Shown here: piece by piece, positions 10,760 to 21,778 of the stretch
Position numbering within the stretch: the first letter of the stretch is position 1
Layout: every line of letters begins with the position of its first letter
Assembly: GCA_000697335.1 (NCBI GenBank)
Contig: JNEM01009530.1
Coordinates: 1 to 29,393, forward strand
Length of the DNA stretch: 29,393 nt
Direction: 5' to 3'
Source: Conidiobolus incongruus B7586
Lineage: Eukaryota > Entomophthoromycota > Entomophthoromycetes > Entomophthorales > Conidiobolaceae
The notes under the pieces: generated by a model
Databases searched by the model: none
What the model saw: the letters and a program-made list of their open reading frames with translations, nothing else
What the model was told of the DNA's origin: nothing
Translations under genes and position numbers: made by a program

Positions 10760-13516
10760 TTTAAGCACTTTAATTACCGAAATAAGGTGATCTAGTCAAT
10801 CATTTCAGATTCAGCAGTAAACCAAACCAAATCACTTCGGCTCATTTGAATAAGCAGCTTTTCAAACCATCGTCAACAGCTGACGACTATGGTTGCTAAA
10901 AATTATTAACCGGATACCAATTTAGATAAAAGGATTCATTTGCAATATACAAATTATCCCATTAGCTTACTACTTTTCTAATTTTAGCATCTTCATCAAT
11001 TTAAAAAATATATTATTGAATTATTATTAATTATTATTTGGCTAAAAAATATATTTTGATACTAAATACGTCTTTATTATTCTTTAATGAATAGTATCAC
11101 AAGATAAAGAAACTTCTAAATTAATGGAACGTGAATTTCAAGGAGAGGGCGACTTGGGTGTGATTTAATTTAAGTTGATAGGGTGCTCAAAGACAATATT
11201 ACTTAAAGAAGTATATTATATCATAATCTTTTTTAAATTATCATACAATAAAAGCTATGATTCTAAAAAATGGCACTTTAAGCTTTGACCCTTATCATGC
11301 AATTTATCAACTGGACGATTTTAATCCAATCAGAATTCACTATGTCCCTTAAAAATACCCTCATTTACTTAAATTGAATTTCATTGCCAAAGCTCTATAG
11401 TTCCTTATTCTTTTCAAATCTACATTTTGCCACATATATCAAGTAATTTTTTTTAAATTTCCATAAGTGTTCTGTTTGATTTTATAGCTGTATTAATGGA
11501 TATAATGTTTATTTGAACTATATTTAATAAACACTCTATTTAAAATAATTTTCCACGATGCTTTTGAGCCATTATATTGTACCTAAACACTTCAGCTCAA
11601 CTTTCACTGTTTTGGTAAAAAAATATCATAATATCAATTTTAAAATTCTACTTAAAAATGAGTTATTTTTCATATTCATTGATTGACTTAATTTTTGAAA
11701 AATTGAAGATAATACTTATAAAGTTAATAACATAATAGCAATGTAAGATTGACAGATAATCTATTCTTAATAATTATCCTGAATATTAAAAGAGATTAGT
11801 ATGGCTAATTATAAATACACAAAGTGGATTTTCTAAAGAATGTAACGGACCATCCCTAATTAAATCTGGACTGGTTTTTGCAATATCTCAACTCCATTAA
11901 TTTATTGTAATTAAAGCAAATCATTCAATTACCACTTAAAATTCACCTCTGATTTAGGAGGTATTAGCAAAAATCTGAAAAATTCGCTCTCAATCCCGTG
12001 ACGATTAGAAGACGTCATATTAAATCAATGTACTCCTAAAATGAAATCATCGTTTGATAAATTGAATTAATTTCAATTATTAAAAATTTCTATATTGAGA
12101 ATAATTTGGGAAGATTAGTGCATTTTATTCAAGGATTATTTTTCATTCAAATATCTGGTTTTAGTTAAAAATAATCATAAATGTTATGAGCATTGATAGT
12201 TAAATTATTGTTAGGTATTAACCCATTAACTAGTTCAAGTCAATAGTTAGAATATTTGCCAAGTTCTTAATAATTGAAGCATAAAATATACATATATATT
12301 CTTAAACTTTTTATTTTATAATATAGAAAATGCCTCCTAGTATTATGACATCATCTAAAACAACTTGAAGTAGATAAAGATCAATATTAGACGCTTAACT
12401 CCAATTCTTCTAAAAATTTGAATTTTGACAGAGATATTCTCCAAAGATGTTAAAAATACAATTTATTAATAGAATTATTGATTAATAGTATTATTACATT
12501 GATGATTACACATTTAACAGTAACTTGATTACTTTTACTCTCGATTTGATCGATTATATCATCCAACAACAATTTATAAACAAATTTTTGATCAAACTTT
12601 TAGATTATGTGAAAAAAATTGAAATTCTTGTTTGATAAATTCAAAGATAGATTTGGTAATTTTGAATAGATTATTATGTTTAATTTATTTAGTTAAACAT
12701 ATTCTTTAATAGTAACCAATAAAATATTTTTGAATTTTTCTCGATTAAGTAACATCTATTTTAATAATTGAATTATTAAAGTTATTTAGTATTATTCAAA
12801 TCTAATTTAAACATTTGGAGATTGATTGAGGCCATTATTCTTTTTCATCATTAATCCCAATTTTCAAGAATGTTATACTATCCATTTTCATTTTGTCATA
12901 ACTGATAGCTTTATAATAGTTTGAATAAATTAGTTCAATTTTATATAATTACTGCTCCTTTGGGGCAATATGTTTCGATAATGATCGAAAAATTACTATT
13001 TTATCATATCACTAATTTCGAATACCATTTTAGTTTAACTACTATTACACAATTATATATCATTTATATTACAAATATATATCGATTTTGTTATAAAAAT
13101 GCCCTCTTCAATAATGATTCATAACTATCAATTTTTGAAAAATATTAGTTACATTAGGTTAACTTTGAAATTAATTATTCTTGATTTAACAATAAGTTTA
13201 TAATGGTTTGATGTATTTTTTGCAATAATTTTAAAAATATTTACTCTTTAAAAATATAAATTTTTTGCATCATACATGATCTGTTCATAATTTTATAGTA
13301 TGAAATAAAAATAGAATTATGAAAAAAGTGAACAAAGAAATAAAATGATTGTTATATAGAAATTAAAAATAATAAGAATTAAATATAATGATTGAAAAAT
13401 AATAAAAATTAAAAGTAGAAGAAAGGTTAAATAAATTAAAGAAAAAATAAAAGTATAAAAATGTTCAATCTAATATTGATTAACGCTATATTAAATTATT
13501 TGGAGTCATTTTCTAA
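10760..13516. other. Long intergenic region, no gene supported
   Basis: About 2.7 kb with no convincing ORF or RNA. Small local features are a hairpin-like CGTCAACAGCTGACG at 10871-10885 and an ACCTC/GAGGT stem around 11945-11962. A 67-codon frame at 12921-13124 is made of AT-rich codons and shows no family signature. Confidence 0.55.
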
Positions 13517-13588
13517 TCCGATATGGTCCAGTGGTTAGGATTTCTCGCTTTCACCGAGACGGCCAGGGTTCGATTCCCTGTATCGGAG
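13517..13588 (+). tRNA. tRNA-Glu (anticodon UUC)
   Basis: 72 nt, base-for-base identical to the minus-strand gene at 7420-7491, including the discriminator G. Anticodon TTC in loop CTTTCAC, B box GGTTCGATTCC, and a T6 run about 40 nt downstream. It lies 133 nt from the 3' end of the convergent PheRS gene. Confidence 0.95.
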
Positions 13589-13720
13589 GGTCAATATCCT
13601 TTAATATAACAATTAAAATCTTCATTTAATTTTTTGTTGATTTAAATATTTAATATAATTTTTTTAAAAAAATAATGATAGATTATATCAATCATTAATA
13701 ATTTATTACAAAAGAGAAAT

Positions 13721-15158
13721 TTATCTTAATTCTAATTCCAATTCTTCAGCAACTTTTTTTCTTAATTGCTCTTGTAATAGGTTGATTTCTTCATTGGTAA
13801 CGGTACTAAAATTATCAATTAGTAGAGTGATTAAATCATAGAGTTCTTTATAACTTACCGATCCATAGATCGATATACGATTCTGTAGCACATGGATTCC
13901 TTCTTGTTCTTAGGGTGGATGAAGTGATCGATGCGGGAGACACTTTCGACCAAGTCACCGGCAACTTCGCGGACAATATCACAGAAGGTGTTTTCTTCGA
14001 AGGGCTTCGTGATCCAGAAGGACAAGTCTTTAGTGCATGGAGGATGCTTGGAAAAGCTCTGGAACTTGACAATGGGCTCTGTGGGCTTGGCATTGGCGAA
14101 TTGGGTGAGGAAACGAGAGTCCTGGCTCCAGAACAAACGAATGTCGGGGATAGAGTGCATGACCATGGCTAAACGTTCGAGACCGAGACCGAAGGCCCAT
14201 TCCATTTCGTCAGAGCGGTTGGAGCTATTGAGGATGGGTTGCTGTAAAATACCACAACCGAGTACTTCGAGCCATTTATTTTGGTACCATACTTCAACTT
14301 CCCAACTGGGTGATGTGAAGGGGAAGTAGGCTTCAATCCAGCGGATCTTGAGATCCTTCTCCTGATGGAATAAACCTTGAAGCATGTTGTTCAAGGACAT
14401 CTTCAAATGATTAGACAGCAATTGAACTTTTTCGGGATCATGACATTCCTGAATTGGGTTATTTTTACTCAAATTAGCAAGATCAGCAGTAGGATCTTCA
14501 ATATAGGCAGGAGGCTTATAATCCTTAAGATCTCTCTTAACTTGGTCGGTCAATTCAGCAGTCTTGAACAAGCGCAAACCCTCCATTTGGTGAAATACGG
14601 GGTAGTGAGAGTTATCAATTTCATCACGACGATAGACGTCGGCAGTAATGAGGAATTTGTTCTCATTCAAATTTTGAAGCACTTCACGTTCGTTAGCTGA
14701 AGTATGAGTTCTCAACATGATATCCTTATTTAAATAAAAACTGTCGGATGGATTACGTCCGGGATGATCAGCTGGGAACAACAAATGATCGAAATTGTCC
14801 TTAACACTTACAACAGCTGGAAAATCGTTGTAGGATTTGAAGCCGGGCATCAAAGTCTCAATTCTCTCTTTCAACTGTTGAATGGGATGACCTTTTTGAT
14901 TGTGGAGTTTATAGGGTAATTTGCTCAAAATACTGGGTGTGACATTGGTATATTCATCCGCGGGGTATGTTATACCATTGTAGGTGACTGGAGGGAATTT
15001 TTTCGATAATTGAACATTATCTAAAATTGTTAATTATAAACACAATCATTTGAATTAATAAATTTAAAATTACTAGAAAATTGTCTATAATTATTTATTT
15101 TATTAAATTTCAAAGAGTTATTTAATAATATTCTAATATTGGAGTGTAATCTGAACAT
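13721..15158 (-). CDS. MSF1: Mitochondrial phenylalanyl-tRNA synthetase, nuclear gene, three exons
   Basis: 443-aa class II synthetase that charges mitochondrial tRNA-Phe as a monomer (yeast MSF1 / human FARS2 family). Exons: 15158-15074, 15020-13859, 13805-13721. Both introns are 53 nt, GT..AG and frame-keeping; the second has a CTACTAAT branch site. Exon 1 is essentially the mitochondrial presequence: basic, no acidic residues, starting MFRLHSNIRILLNNS and ending NYRQFS. Then come the active-site signature DHPGRNPSDSFYL (about 114-126) followed by LRTHTSANE, motif 2 around DVYRRDEID...MEGLRLF (156-180), and motif 3 GLGLERLAM (306-314). The C-terminal FDX-ACB anticodon-binding domain runs from about 349 to the end, with YRSMDRTVTNEE crossing the last intron. 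AATAAA at 13702-13707 (minus) follows the stop. The long open stretch of exon 2 has no Met near its start; exon 1 supplies it. Confidence 0.93.
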
Positions 15159-16503
15159 TTTTTTAATAATTTTATTTTTTAATATATTTTGGAACCTATT
15201 ACAATCTCTTTATTAATCACATTCAACTATAAATTTTATGGGATCCTAGTTTATTTTTAATTTTCAACTTTTTTAATTTATATAACAATATTATTATTTC
15301 ATTATTAATAAATATAGTATTGAATTTAGAAATATTAAAGGTGGAGATATTTCAAAAACCTTATAAATTCATTATTAATAGACTTAATTTGAATAATTTG
15401 ACTATATTTTTAGCTATTGTTGTATTAATTCTATTAACCTTTATTATTTTTATTTTTCACTGATTCATTGAATCAATTGCATCAAACAAATCTTATTTGC
15501 AGCTAAATAGTTAGCTATAAAATTTATTGTAATGCTAAAACATATCTTAGTGAAAAAATATATAGCAATATTTTAATTAATATTATAGAATCAACATATT
15601 CATAACAAAAATATTATAGGAATATAATTAAAAAATAGGTTCATTTAATGACTTAGGAAGACTTGACTAATAATGATGGATTATTTATTTATTGAATCCA
15701 AAATGGAAATGGAATTAATTGGGTTCAGAATTAGGATTATAGATGCTTAATTTTAATATCTATTTAATTTATAAATTGAGGAATTGTTCATAGGTATTTT
15801 AAGCTATATTACAAGCTTGATATCTATTCAAAAAGTTTTAATATTTTTACAAAGCTTTTATTTAAGAAAAAGTTATTAGGTGGAATTATACATATTTGAA
15901 ATACATATTATTATGACCTTAAGTGAGTAAAACTAAAATTTAGTTAATTATTATTATAATAAAATAATACTTCAATATCTGTTGGTCGTACTGAACTTCA
16001 AATATAACTTTAACCAAGATTTGGAACTAGAAATATTGTGTTTTATTTTTATTAAGTCAAATTAAACAATATTGATATAATCAATCATAAACTCTGTTTA
16101 ATATCTATGATTAACTGATTTAAATAATTTCATGCATATCAAGTAAAATAAGATTAACTATTTTTCATTATAGCAAATTCAAATTCGAAATATTAAATTT
16201 AATATCATAATATCATAACTTAATGGATAGATGGCAATTTTCATTATCAATGCAGAAAAACTTTGTACCAATGACTATTAAACTTAATAAACAAAATTAA
16301 ATAATTAAACTTGAATTTAACCTACATCACTTCTCTCTATTAAATTAATTTTATTCAAAAGAATTTTACTTTTATATATATAAGTTTTATAAATATCAAC
16401 TAAATAATAAGATTTTAAGTGATATTATATATTTTTAGATATATATAAATATAGCTATTAATAAAAAGAATTCAAATTGATTATATAATTATTTTTATTC
16501 AAA
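15159..16503. other. Divergent intergenic region between PheRS and FHIP
   Basis: About 1.35 kb of AT-rich DNA that must hold both promoters. TATA-like words occur near 16370-16400 and 16438-16452, 60-130 nt before the FHIP ATG, but the composition makes them uncertain. No gene seen. Confidence 0.55.
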
Positions 16504-19395
16504 ATGGAATATTTAAATAGAATAAGGAGGAAAATGTCTTTAAGAGCTTCCCCTCCATTAGAAGGCTCCGTTCAATTAGACAGATTTCACAAGTGTTGGA
16601 CTTATTGTCACGTAATATTATTAATTTCTTATCAAATTATTTAATATTTATTTGTAATTTTATTTTAGAATACTTATTTTTTACAAGATCAGATATCCAA
16701 TCGCAAAGTCCATGTGCAATTGACCGAAATCCCTGGGTATTTAAAAACTATGGTCGATATTCTGGTTCAGGAAGAAATAATGGAAGGAGAAGGCGTTACT
16801 GGATTGTGTATGGAATACCTTTTAAAGAATGGAGTTTTAAACACCTTGGTAACGATATCCAATGCCGACTTTCCTTTAGGAATTCGAGGAGAAACCATAA
16901 GAACCTTAACTAATTTAGTCAACCTATTAGATGCTAAATTTTTAGTACACAGTAGCGTGCATTTGCCCACTCTCAAACTTTTAAAGTTATGCATTTCTGA
17001 TGATAATATGATGGCGAATCCAGGAGGTTTATTTAATTTTGGTATGGGTATCACACAATTTTATGTGGACGATTTAATCGAATTATTGTATACTTTGTGC
17101 GCTAAAATTCATTCTACTCCAGAGCTTTTGAATATTTTCTTTTATGATAAGAAGTGGCTTGTAACGCCTCAGAGAGCTGATAATAGTGGTAATAAAAGTA
17201 CTTCACCCGTAGCTCCCTCTTCGCCTACGACGATGAACGAACCTGAATATGAGTGCTTACTATTTACCTATTTGCTTAAATTCGTTCATCGTGAGGGAAA
17301 GAGTGGTGATTATGCTAGAACTGGGCTCCTATTCTTATTAGAAATCGCAAGTGGTAGCTTTAGAGATTTTATTCTCTTACAATCTGATTTGGGTCCTATA
17401 TTATCTGCTTCTTTAGGTGCATTGTATTCCCAACTTCCTCGAAAGCTCGTTGTCAAGTCAACAGATAGTCCTATTACACAGAATAAGGGCCAATCATCTC
17501 CCACTCCCGCTACCATTACGCGTAACTTGGAGCTTGAAGATTCTGAAGGCGTTTCTGAAGTTCAAATGAGTAACTCTGTCAGTTTCCACACGGTAATCGA
17601 CAGTTTTCTCAAAACTTTAGAATTCTGCCAAGATGTATTACAGAGATGCCCAAGTCAGGGGATTTGTCAGTCTATCTTAAAGAGCGTTAAGGAGGTGTTT
17701 TTGGAAAATATTTTATATCCTTCAATGCTGGAATCTTCAGATCTCGACGGATCTGCAGTGGCCGTAGTATCATATCTCGATATTATCCTTCAGACTTTGA
17801 GAGATGGTGAACTTTTGGACTTATTCATCAATTATTTATTGAATTTGGAAATTCAAAATGCTCTTGGTATGCAAGACATGTCTAACTCCGGTCCCAACTC
17901 TCCATTGTCAATGAAGCAAGAGCTCAAACCTGAGTACTTAGCATTCAATTTGAAAGATCTTATTTTAAACAATTTGCAAAGTGAAAGCATCCCAACTCAA
18001 ATTGCTGCTCTAAAGCTCTTAGATACTTTGATTAGCTATCATCCCAACTACTCTCATCATTTATTTGATACACAACCAGTCAATCCTAGTGAGCCTCCAC
18101 ATCTCATGCCTGGCAATGAATACATGTATTCGACAATCCACAGTCACTATAGAGAATGGGAAAAGTATAACGAATTAATCAAAGAAATCAATTCAGTCTC
18201 CAGTAACATCAGAGCCAGCGATGATGATGCCAGCATCAATGGAGAGTTAGGCGTACCACTTGGATTTGAACACTATGTCAGAGATTTGGAAGCTTCCTAC
18301 TTTATGTCGCGCGTGCGCGAAGCTGGCAAGATCGTAGAATACACCCACAAGTCCCATAGCAGAAAGCAAACAGCTGTACATATTGCTCAGACTTCATCTC
18401 TTTCCACTTCTCCTACATTTATGAATCAATCACCCATTCCCCAGCCTATTACATCTCCTAAACCCACCAGTGACAATGTCAATTTGGCTAAACTCAAGGG
18501 CAAAGACCCATTAAACCCTAGAATGGTAAGGAGAATTATGGAAAAGGATCCCATTTTGCAGCAATTATTCACTTTTTTGGACAACTATTTTGATCACTCT
18601 TGTGAAGTGAATTTAGCTCTCACATCCACATTAACCTCTATTATTGGATGTATCCAATTGTCCATCTCACATTTGGTCCGCTTTAAAGACCGTGTTGATG
18701 TAAGCTTGTCAACTGCTACCACTGCTCATCAACTCAGGAAGAATCAGCGTCCATATATCGAGGGGAATACTCCAAACCTTCATGCCGATTCGGATGCTAA
18801 TCTCACCATTCCCGACTCAGACCGCGACAGTGGCTACACACCCCACAGTGACTATGAGGACGACTCTGAGGATGATCTTGATGATGATGAAAGTATATAT
18901 GAAGATTTCAGACACAGACCGCTTGATCAAATCAGATACACAGTACATCAAGTTGATGACTTCAGTGATTCAACCAACACGCCTTTACTCTATAACAAGC
19001 TTAGTAAGCTCGTGGAAAAGATCCACGCCAAGCATAACGAGGTGAAGCTCCTTGGGCTCTGGCTCGAGGAACGCCGCAGAGCGGTCATGTGCACCCATTA
19101 TCCCACACACACCGAAGCCAGTCTTAAAAGCATTCTCAATTGGACGTCACCCGCAGGCTCCAGAAAACAATCAATTGCACCTGATGCCAATCTCGAAGAT
19201 GGAATTTCACTCAATCCCAGTCTCGATGCCACAGGCCCTGGAGCTAGTATCAAAAATTCACTGAATGCCCCCGACAATTTGATTCACAGGGTCTATCTCG
19301 ACAATATGTTAGTGCTTGAGGAATGGATCAAAGAAATTATGGCTAATCTTATCGTTCATGAGGGAATGGGATGGGATTGGTTACTCTATGTTTAA
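16504..19395 (+). CDS. FHIP/RAI16-like protein (FTS-Hook-FHIP complex subunit), two exons
   Basis: 944-aa protein of the FHF-complex Hook-interacting family (RAI16-like). By family it joins Hook and FTS to couple early endosomes to dynein. Exon 1 is 16504-16611, intron 16612-16668 (57 nt, GTAATA...TTTTAG, phase 0), exon 2 16669-19395. The family core is clear: LCMEYLLKNGVLNTL (about 81-95), then CLLFTYLLKFVHREGKSGDY followed by ARTGLLFLLE (232-261), then LGALYSQLPRKLV (285-297). A low-complexity segment at about 742-783 is Asp/Glu/Ser-rich. The C-terminus has VYLDNMLVLEEWIKEIMANL, the conserved terminal helix. Start: ATG 16504 has a good context (AAAATGG); an in-frame ATG at 16534 is the alternative, 10 codons shorter. 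AATAAA at 19421-19426 follows the stop, and a mariner fossil begins right after it. First considered as a SAPS protein; the core motifs fit FHIP better. Confidence 0.87.
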
Positions 19396-19427
19396 CCACT
19401 TTTTTGCTTAGTTAATTCATAATAAAA

Positions 19428-20795
19428 TTATAACTCCAAATTTTAATTAATGAGACTTTTTTAAATTTGAATGTAAATAAATATTTTAATATATAATTTT
19501 CAAAAACAAAGCTATAATATAAAACTAATACTCTTTTTTATTATTAATTACTTTTTGTTATATTTTCAATAAACTTTCAATACTTAAAAATTAGTTTATT
19601 TATTAAAGTCTAAAATTTGATATTTTATAAACCAATTAAATTTATTTATAGAAATTTTCTTTTTTGTAATATATTGTTTAATTGTTTAAAGAAATTATAA
19701 TTACATAAATTGTAATCTAAAAATTTACTAAATATAGTAACTTTTACAAATTATTTTGAATTAGGAAATTTTTTATAACCTTATATATTTAATATTTAAA
19801 ATAATAAGCATCTTTAAATCATTTTAAACATTAATTAAAAATAATTTTATTTCAAAAAACAATATAAAATTTAATATTAATAAGTTTTTTTAAAAATTAA
19901 ACAGAAATGTTATATTTTATTATAATTTACTATAATAATCAATATTTGCTTATAAATAAAATATTTATTAAAATTTATAAAAAAATTATTTTAACATTAT
20001 AATTTATTTTTAATAAAAGATTTATATTTAATTAATTATAATAATTCATTATATCAGTTTTAGTCTTTAGTTATATTAGTATATTTTATTGAATCATAAA
20101 AATTTTAACTTTTTTTAATTTTATGGATAAGCTATAAAGTATTTAATTTATATTATTATTAATGAAACTAAGTTTAAACTTTAATATATATTTAATATAT
20201 TTATATAACTAATAATAAAATGTTTTAATAATTCTTAATCTAAAACAATAAGGTATTTCTTAATAATTTATTTTATTTTATTAATAATTTAAATAATGAT
20301 AATTAAATAAAATTTCTAAATTCTAATAAATTTCAAATAGTATCCTTTCTATCTTTATTATAGTTTACTTAAGAATAAATAGTAAATATAGATAAAATAT
20401 ATATCTATAAGTCATTTATAAATTAAAATTAAATTTGCAAAATTTGTGGTCAAGTTACAATAATACTAATATAAAAATTTTTCGAAAATCACTATTTGGT
20501 TTAAATATGATCAAGTTTTGTAAAAATTATTCAAAAAATGACTTTCTTAAAATTAATTATATTTTTGAAAAATAAAAGATTAAAATATTTACCAACTCTT
20601 TAACTCTAAGGCAAAATTATAGAAAATATATTATTAAAAGAATTATTATTCTTTTTTAATTTGATTTACATCATAAAAAACACAATGAGTATTTTTTCTT
20701 CATTAAAAAAGGATTATATATAAACAGATGTAAGTTATAAAATATTAGAAAAATTAAATATTAAATTTTAAAATTACAATTAAAAATCCCATTTT
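19428..20795 (-). mobile_element. Degraded mariner transposon, copy C
   Basis: Same family and orientation as copy A, but more decayed. Shared landmarks are AAATAAATATTTTAATATATAA near 19480, the TTATTATTAATTACTTTTTGTTATA stretch, and on the minus strand a transposase relic reading KNFLIQNN and, in another frame, LDYN followed by NYNFFKQ. The outer end near 20776-20803 shares CCCATTTT and AAATTCAAG with copy A. It starts just after the FHIP poly(A) signal. Boundaries are good to about 20-50 nt. Confidence 0.65.
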
Positions 20796-20875
20796 AAATT
20801 CAAGATATATATTAAAATTCAATATAAGAAACGTATCACAGTATATAAAGAACAAAATTTAAGATATAAAAATAA

Positions 20876-20946
20876 TGCAATGGCGGGGAATCGAACCCCG
20901 GCCTACCGCGTGGCAGGCGGTAATTATACCACTAAACCACCATTGC
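20876..20946 (-). tRNA. tRNA-Gly (anticodon GCC)
   Basis: 71-nt cloverleaf on the minus strand. Acceptor GCAATGG pairs with CCATTGC, discriminator A. Anticodon loop CTGCCAC gives GCC. D arm GGTTTAGTGGTATAA and T arm GGGGTTCGATTCCCC hold the A and B boxes. It sits between mariner copy C and the start of the retroelement region. Confidence 0.95.
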
Positions 20947-21008
20947 CTGAATATTGTGTTTGTTATTAGTCCTTGTAGTGTCATCAAGGGCCCTGACACA
21001 GCCATTCT

Positions 21009-21158
21009 TCAGGCCAGGTTGTGAAGCATGGCATCTACTAACTGTGGTAAACTACTGGTGATCAGTTCTCTGGCTATCCGGCCAAGATTACTTGTAAACA
21101 GTGCGTTGTAAAGAGCGACTAGACCAGTAGTAACAGTGGCAATCTGAGAATCCCAATG
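21009..21158 (-). CDS. Possible last exon of an unidentified gene
   Basis: Minus strand: a perfect-looking 3' splice site (pyrimidine-rich, ending CATCTTTTTAG) at 21159-21160 is followed by 49 open codons and a TGA. The peptide has no low-complexity bias and reads like an amphipathic helical protein end (HWDSQIATVTTGLVALYNAL, then ITSSLPQLVDAMLHNLA). GC content is clearly above the surroundings. No ATG or first exon is visible between it and the LTR at 21369, so any 5' part would be missing, very far upstream, or separated by the retroelement insertion. Family not recognised. It may also be a chance open frame in a unique GC-richer segment. Confidence 0.35.
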   Translation of the reverse strand, partial: HWDSQIATVTTGLVALYNALFTSNLGRIARELITSSLPQLVDAMLHNLA

Positions 21159-21368
21159 CTAAAAAGATGGAATCACAAAATCTCAATAGAAACTTGTGTA
21201 AAATGGATATAGAAGATGGCTCAAGTGGGACTATAAACAGCTACTCGGGTGTGCTAAAAGGGTGTTTTTTGGAAGTAGGAAAAGGTTTATTTGTATAAAT
21301 AAGAGAAAAGAGCAAAAGAGCAAAAAAAGATAATGAGGAAGACTCCTTCTTATAATTAAGTGAAGTAT

Positions 21369-21701
21369 TGTCGCGAGTCAGATGACTCCCTTCTACCTAA
21401 GTATCTTTACATCAACCTAATGTTAAAGCCATTTCTCCCTCACATACCATCTGCTCTTGCTCTATCTTTTAATTGACCAATGATGCAAGTCATCAGATAA
21501 TCTCATGAATCACCTTACCCAACCCACACTATATAAAACCCAGAATTAGAGCTATCCTCAGCAGGAAGAGTTCAATCTGGGTCCTCCCAGCTACTTGCTT
21601 AAACCAATAAACCCCCTATCTCCCTAACACTTACCTAGAATTCCCTAGTTCTCTCTCTTTCACTTATACTATTCTGGACACAGCTTTCCCAAGACGCGTT
21701 A
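21369..21701 (+). repeat. LTR-A, 5' LTR of the gypsy element
   Basis: 333 bp from TGTCGCGAGTCAG to GCGTTA. Contains TATATAAA near 21530-21537 and AATAAA at 21606-21611, as expected for an LTR promoter and poly(A) signal. Boundaries come from alignment with the two other copies. The end is TG...TA rather than TG...CA. Confidence 0.85.
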
Positions 21702-21778
21702 ATTGTTGGAGAACCCATGCCCCCATCCCCCGTTCGCCGAAAATCACGCTGTTCAAATATTAACCACTAAGAATAATA

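Noticed and set aside
12921-13124. 67-codon plus-strand ORF as a gene
   Set aside because: Composition is that of AT-rich spacer (Ile/Tyr/Asn/Leu), with no domain, promoter or splice support.
13848-14329. Open frames overlapping the PheRS gene on both strands
   Set aside because: They are shadows of the well-supported synthetase exon; none shows a family signature.
16714-19395. SAPS-domain phosphatase-associated protein
   Set aside because: First impression from helical content, but FTYLLKFVHREGKSGDYAR, LGALYSQLPRKL and the C-terminal VLEEWIKE helix fit the RAI16-like/FHIP family.
20947-21368. Complete solo LTR of a second family beside tRNA-Gly
   Set aside because: No convincing TG...CA type ends or flanking duplication could be found; kept only as an unexplained island.
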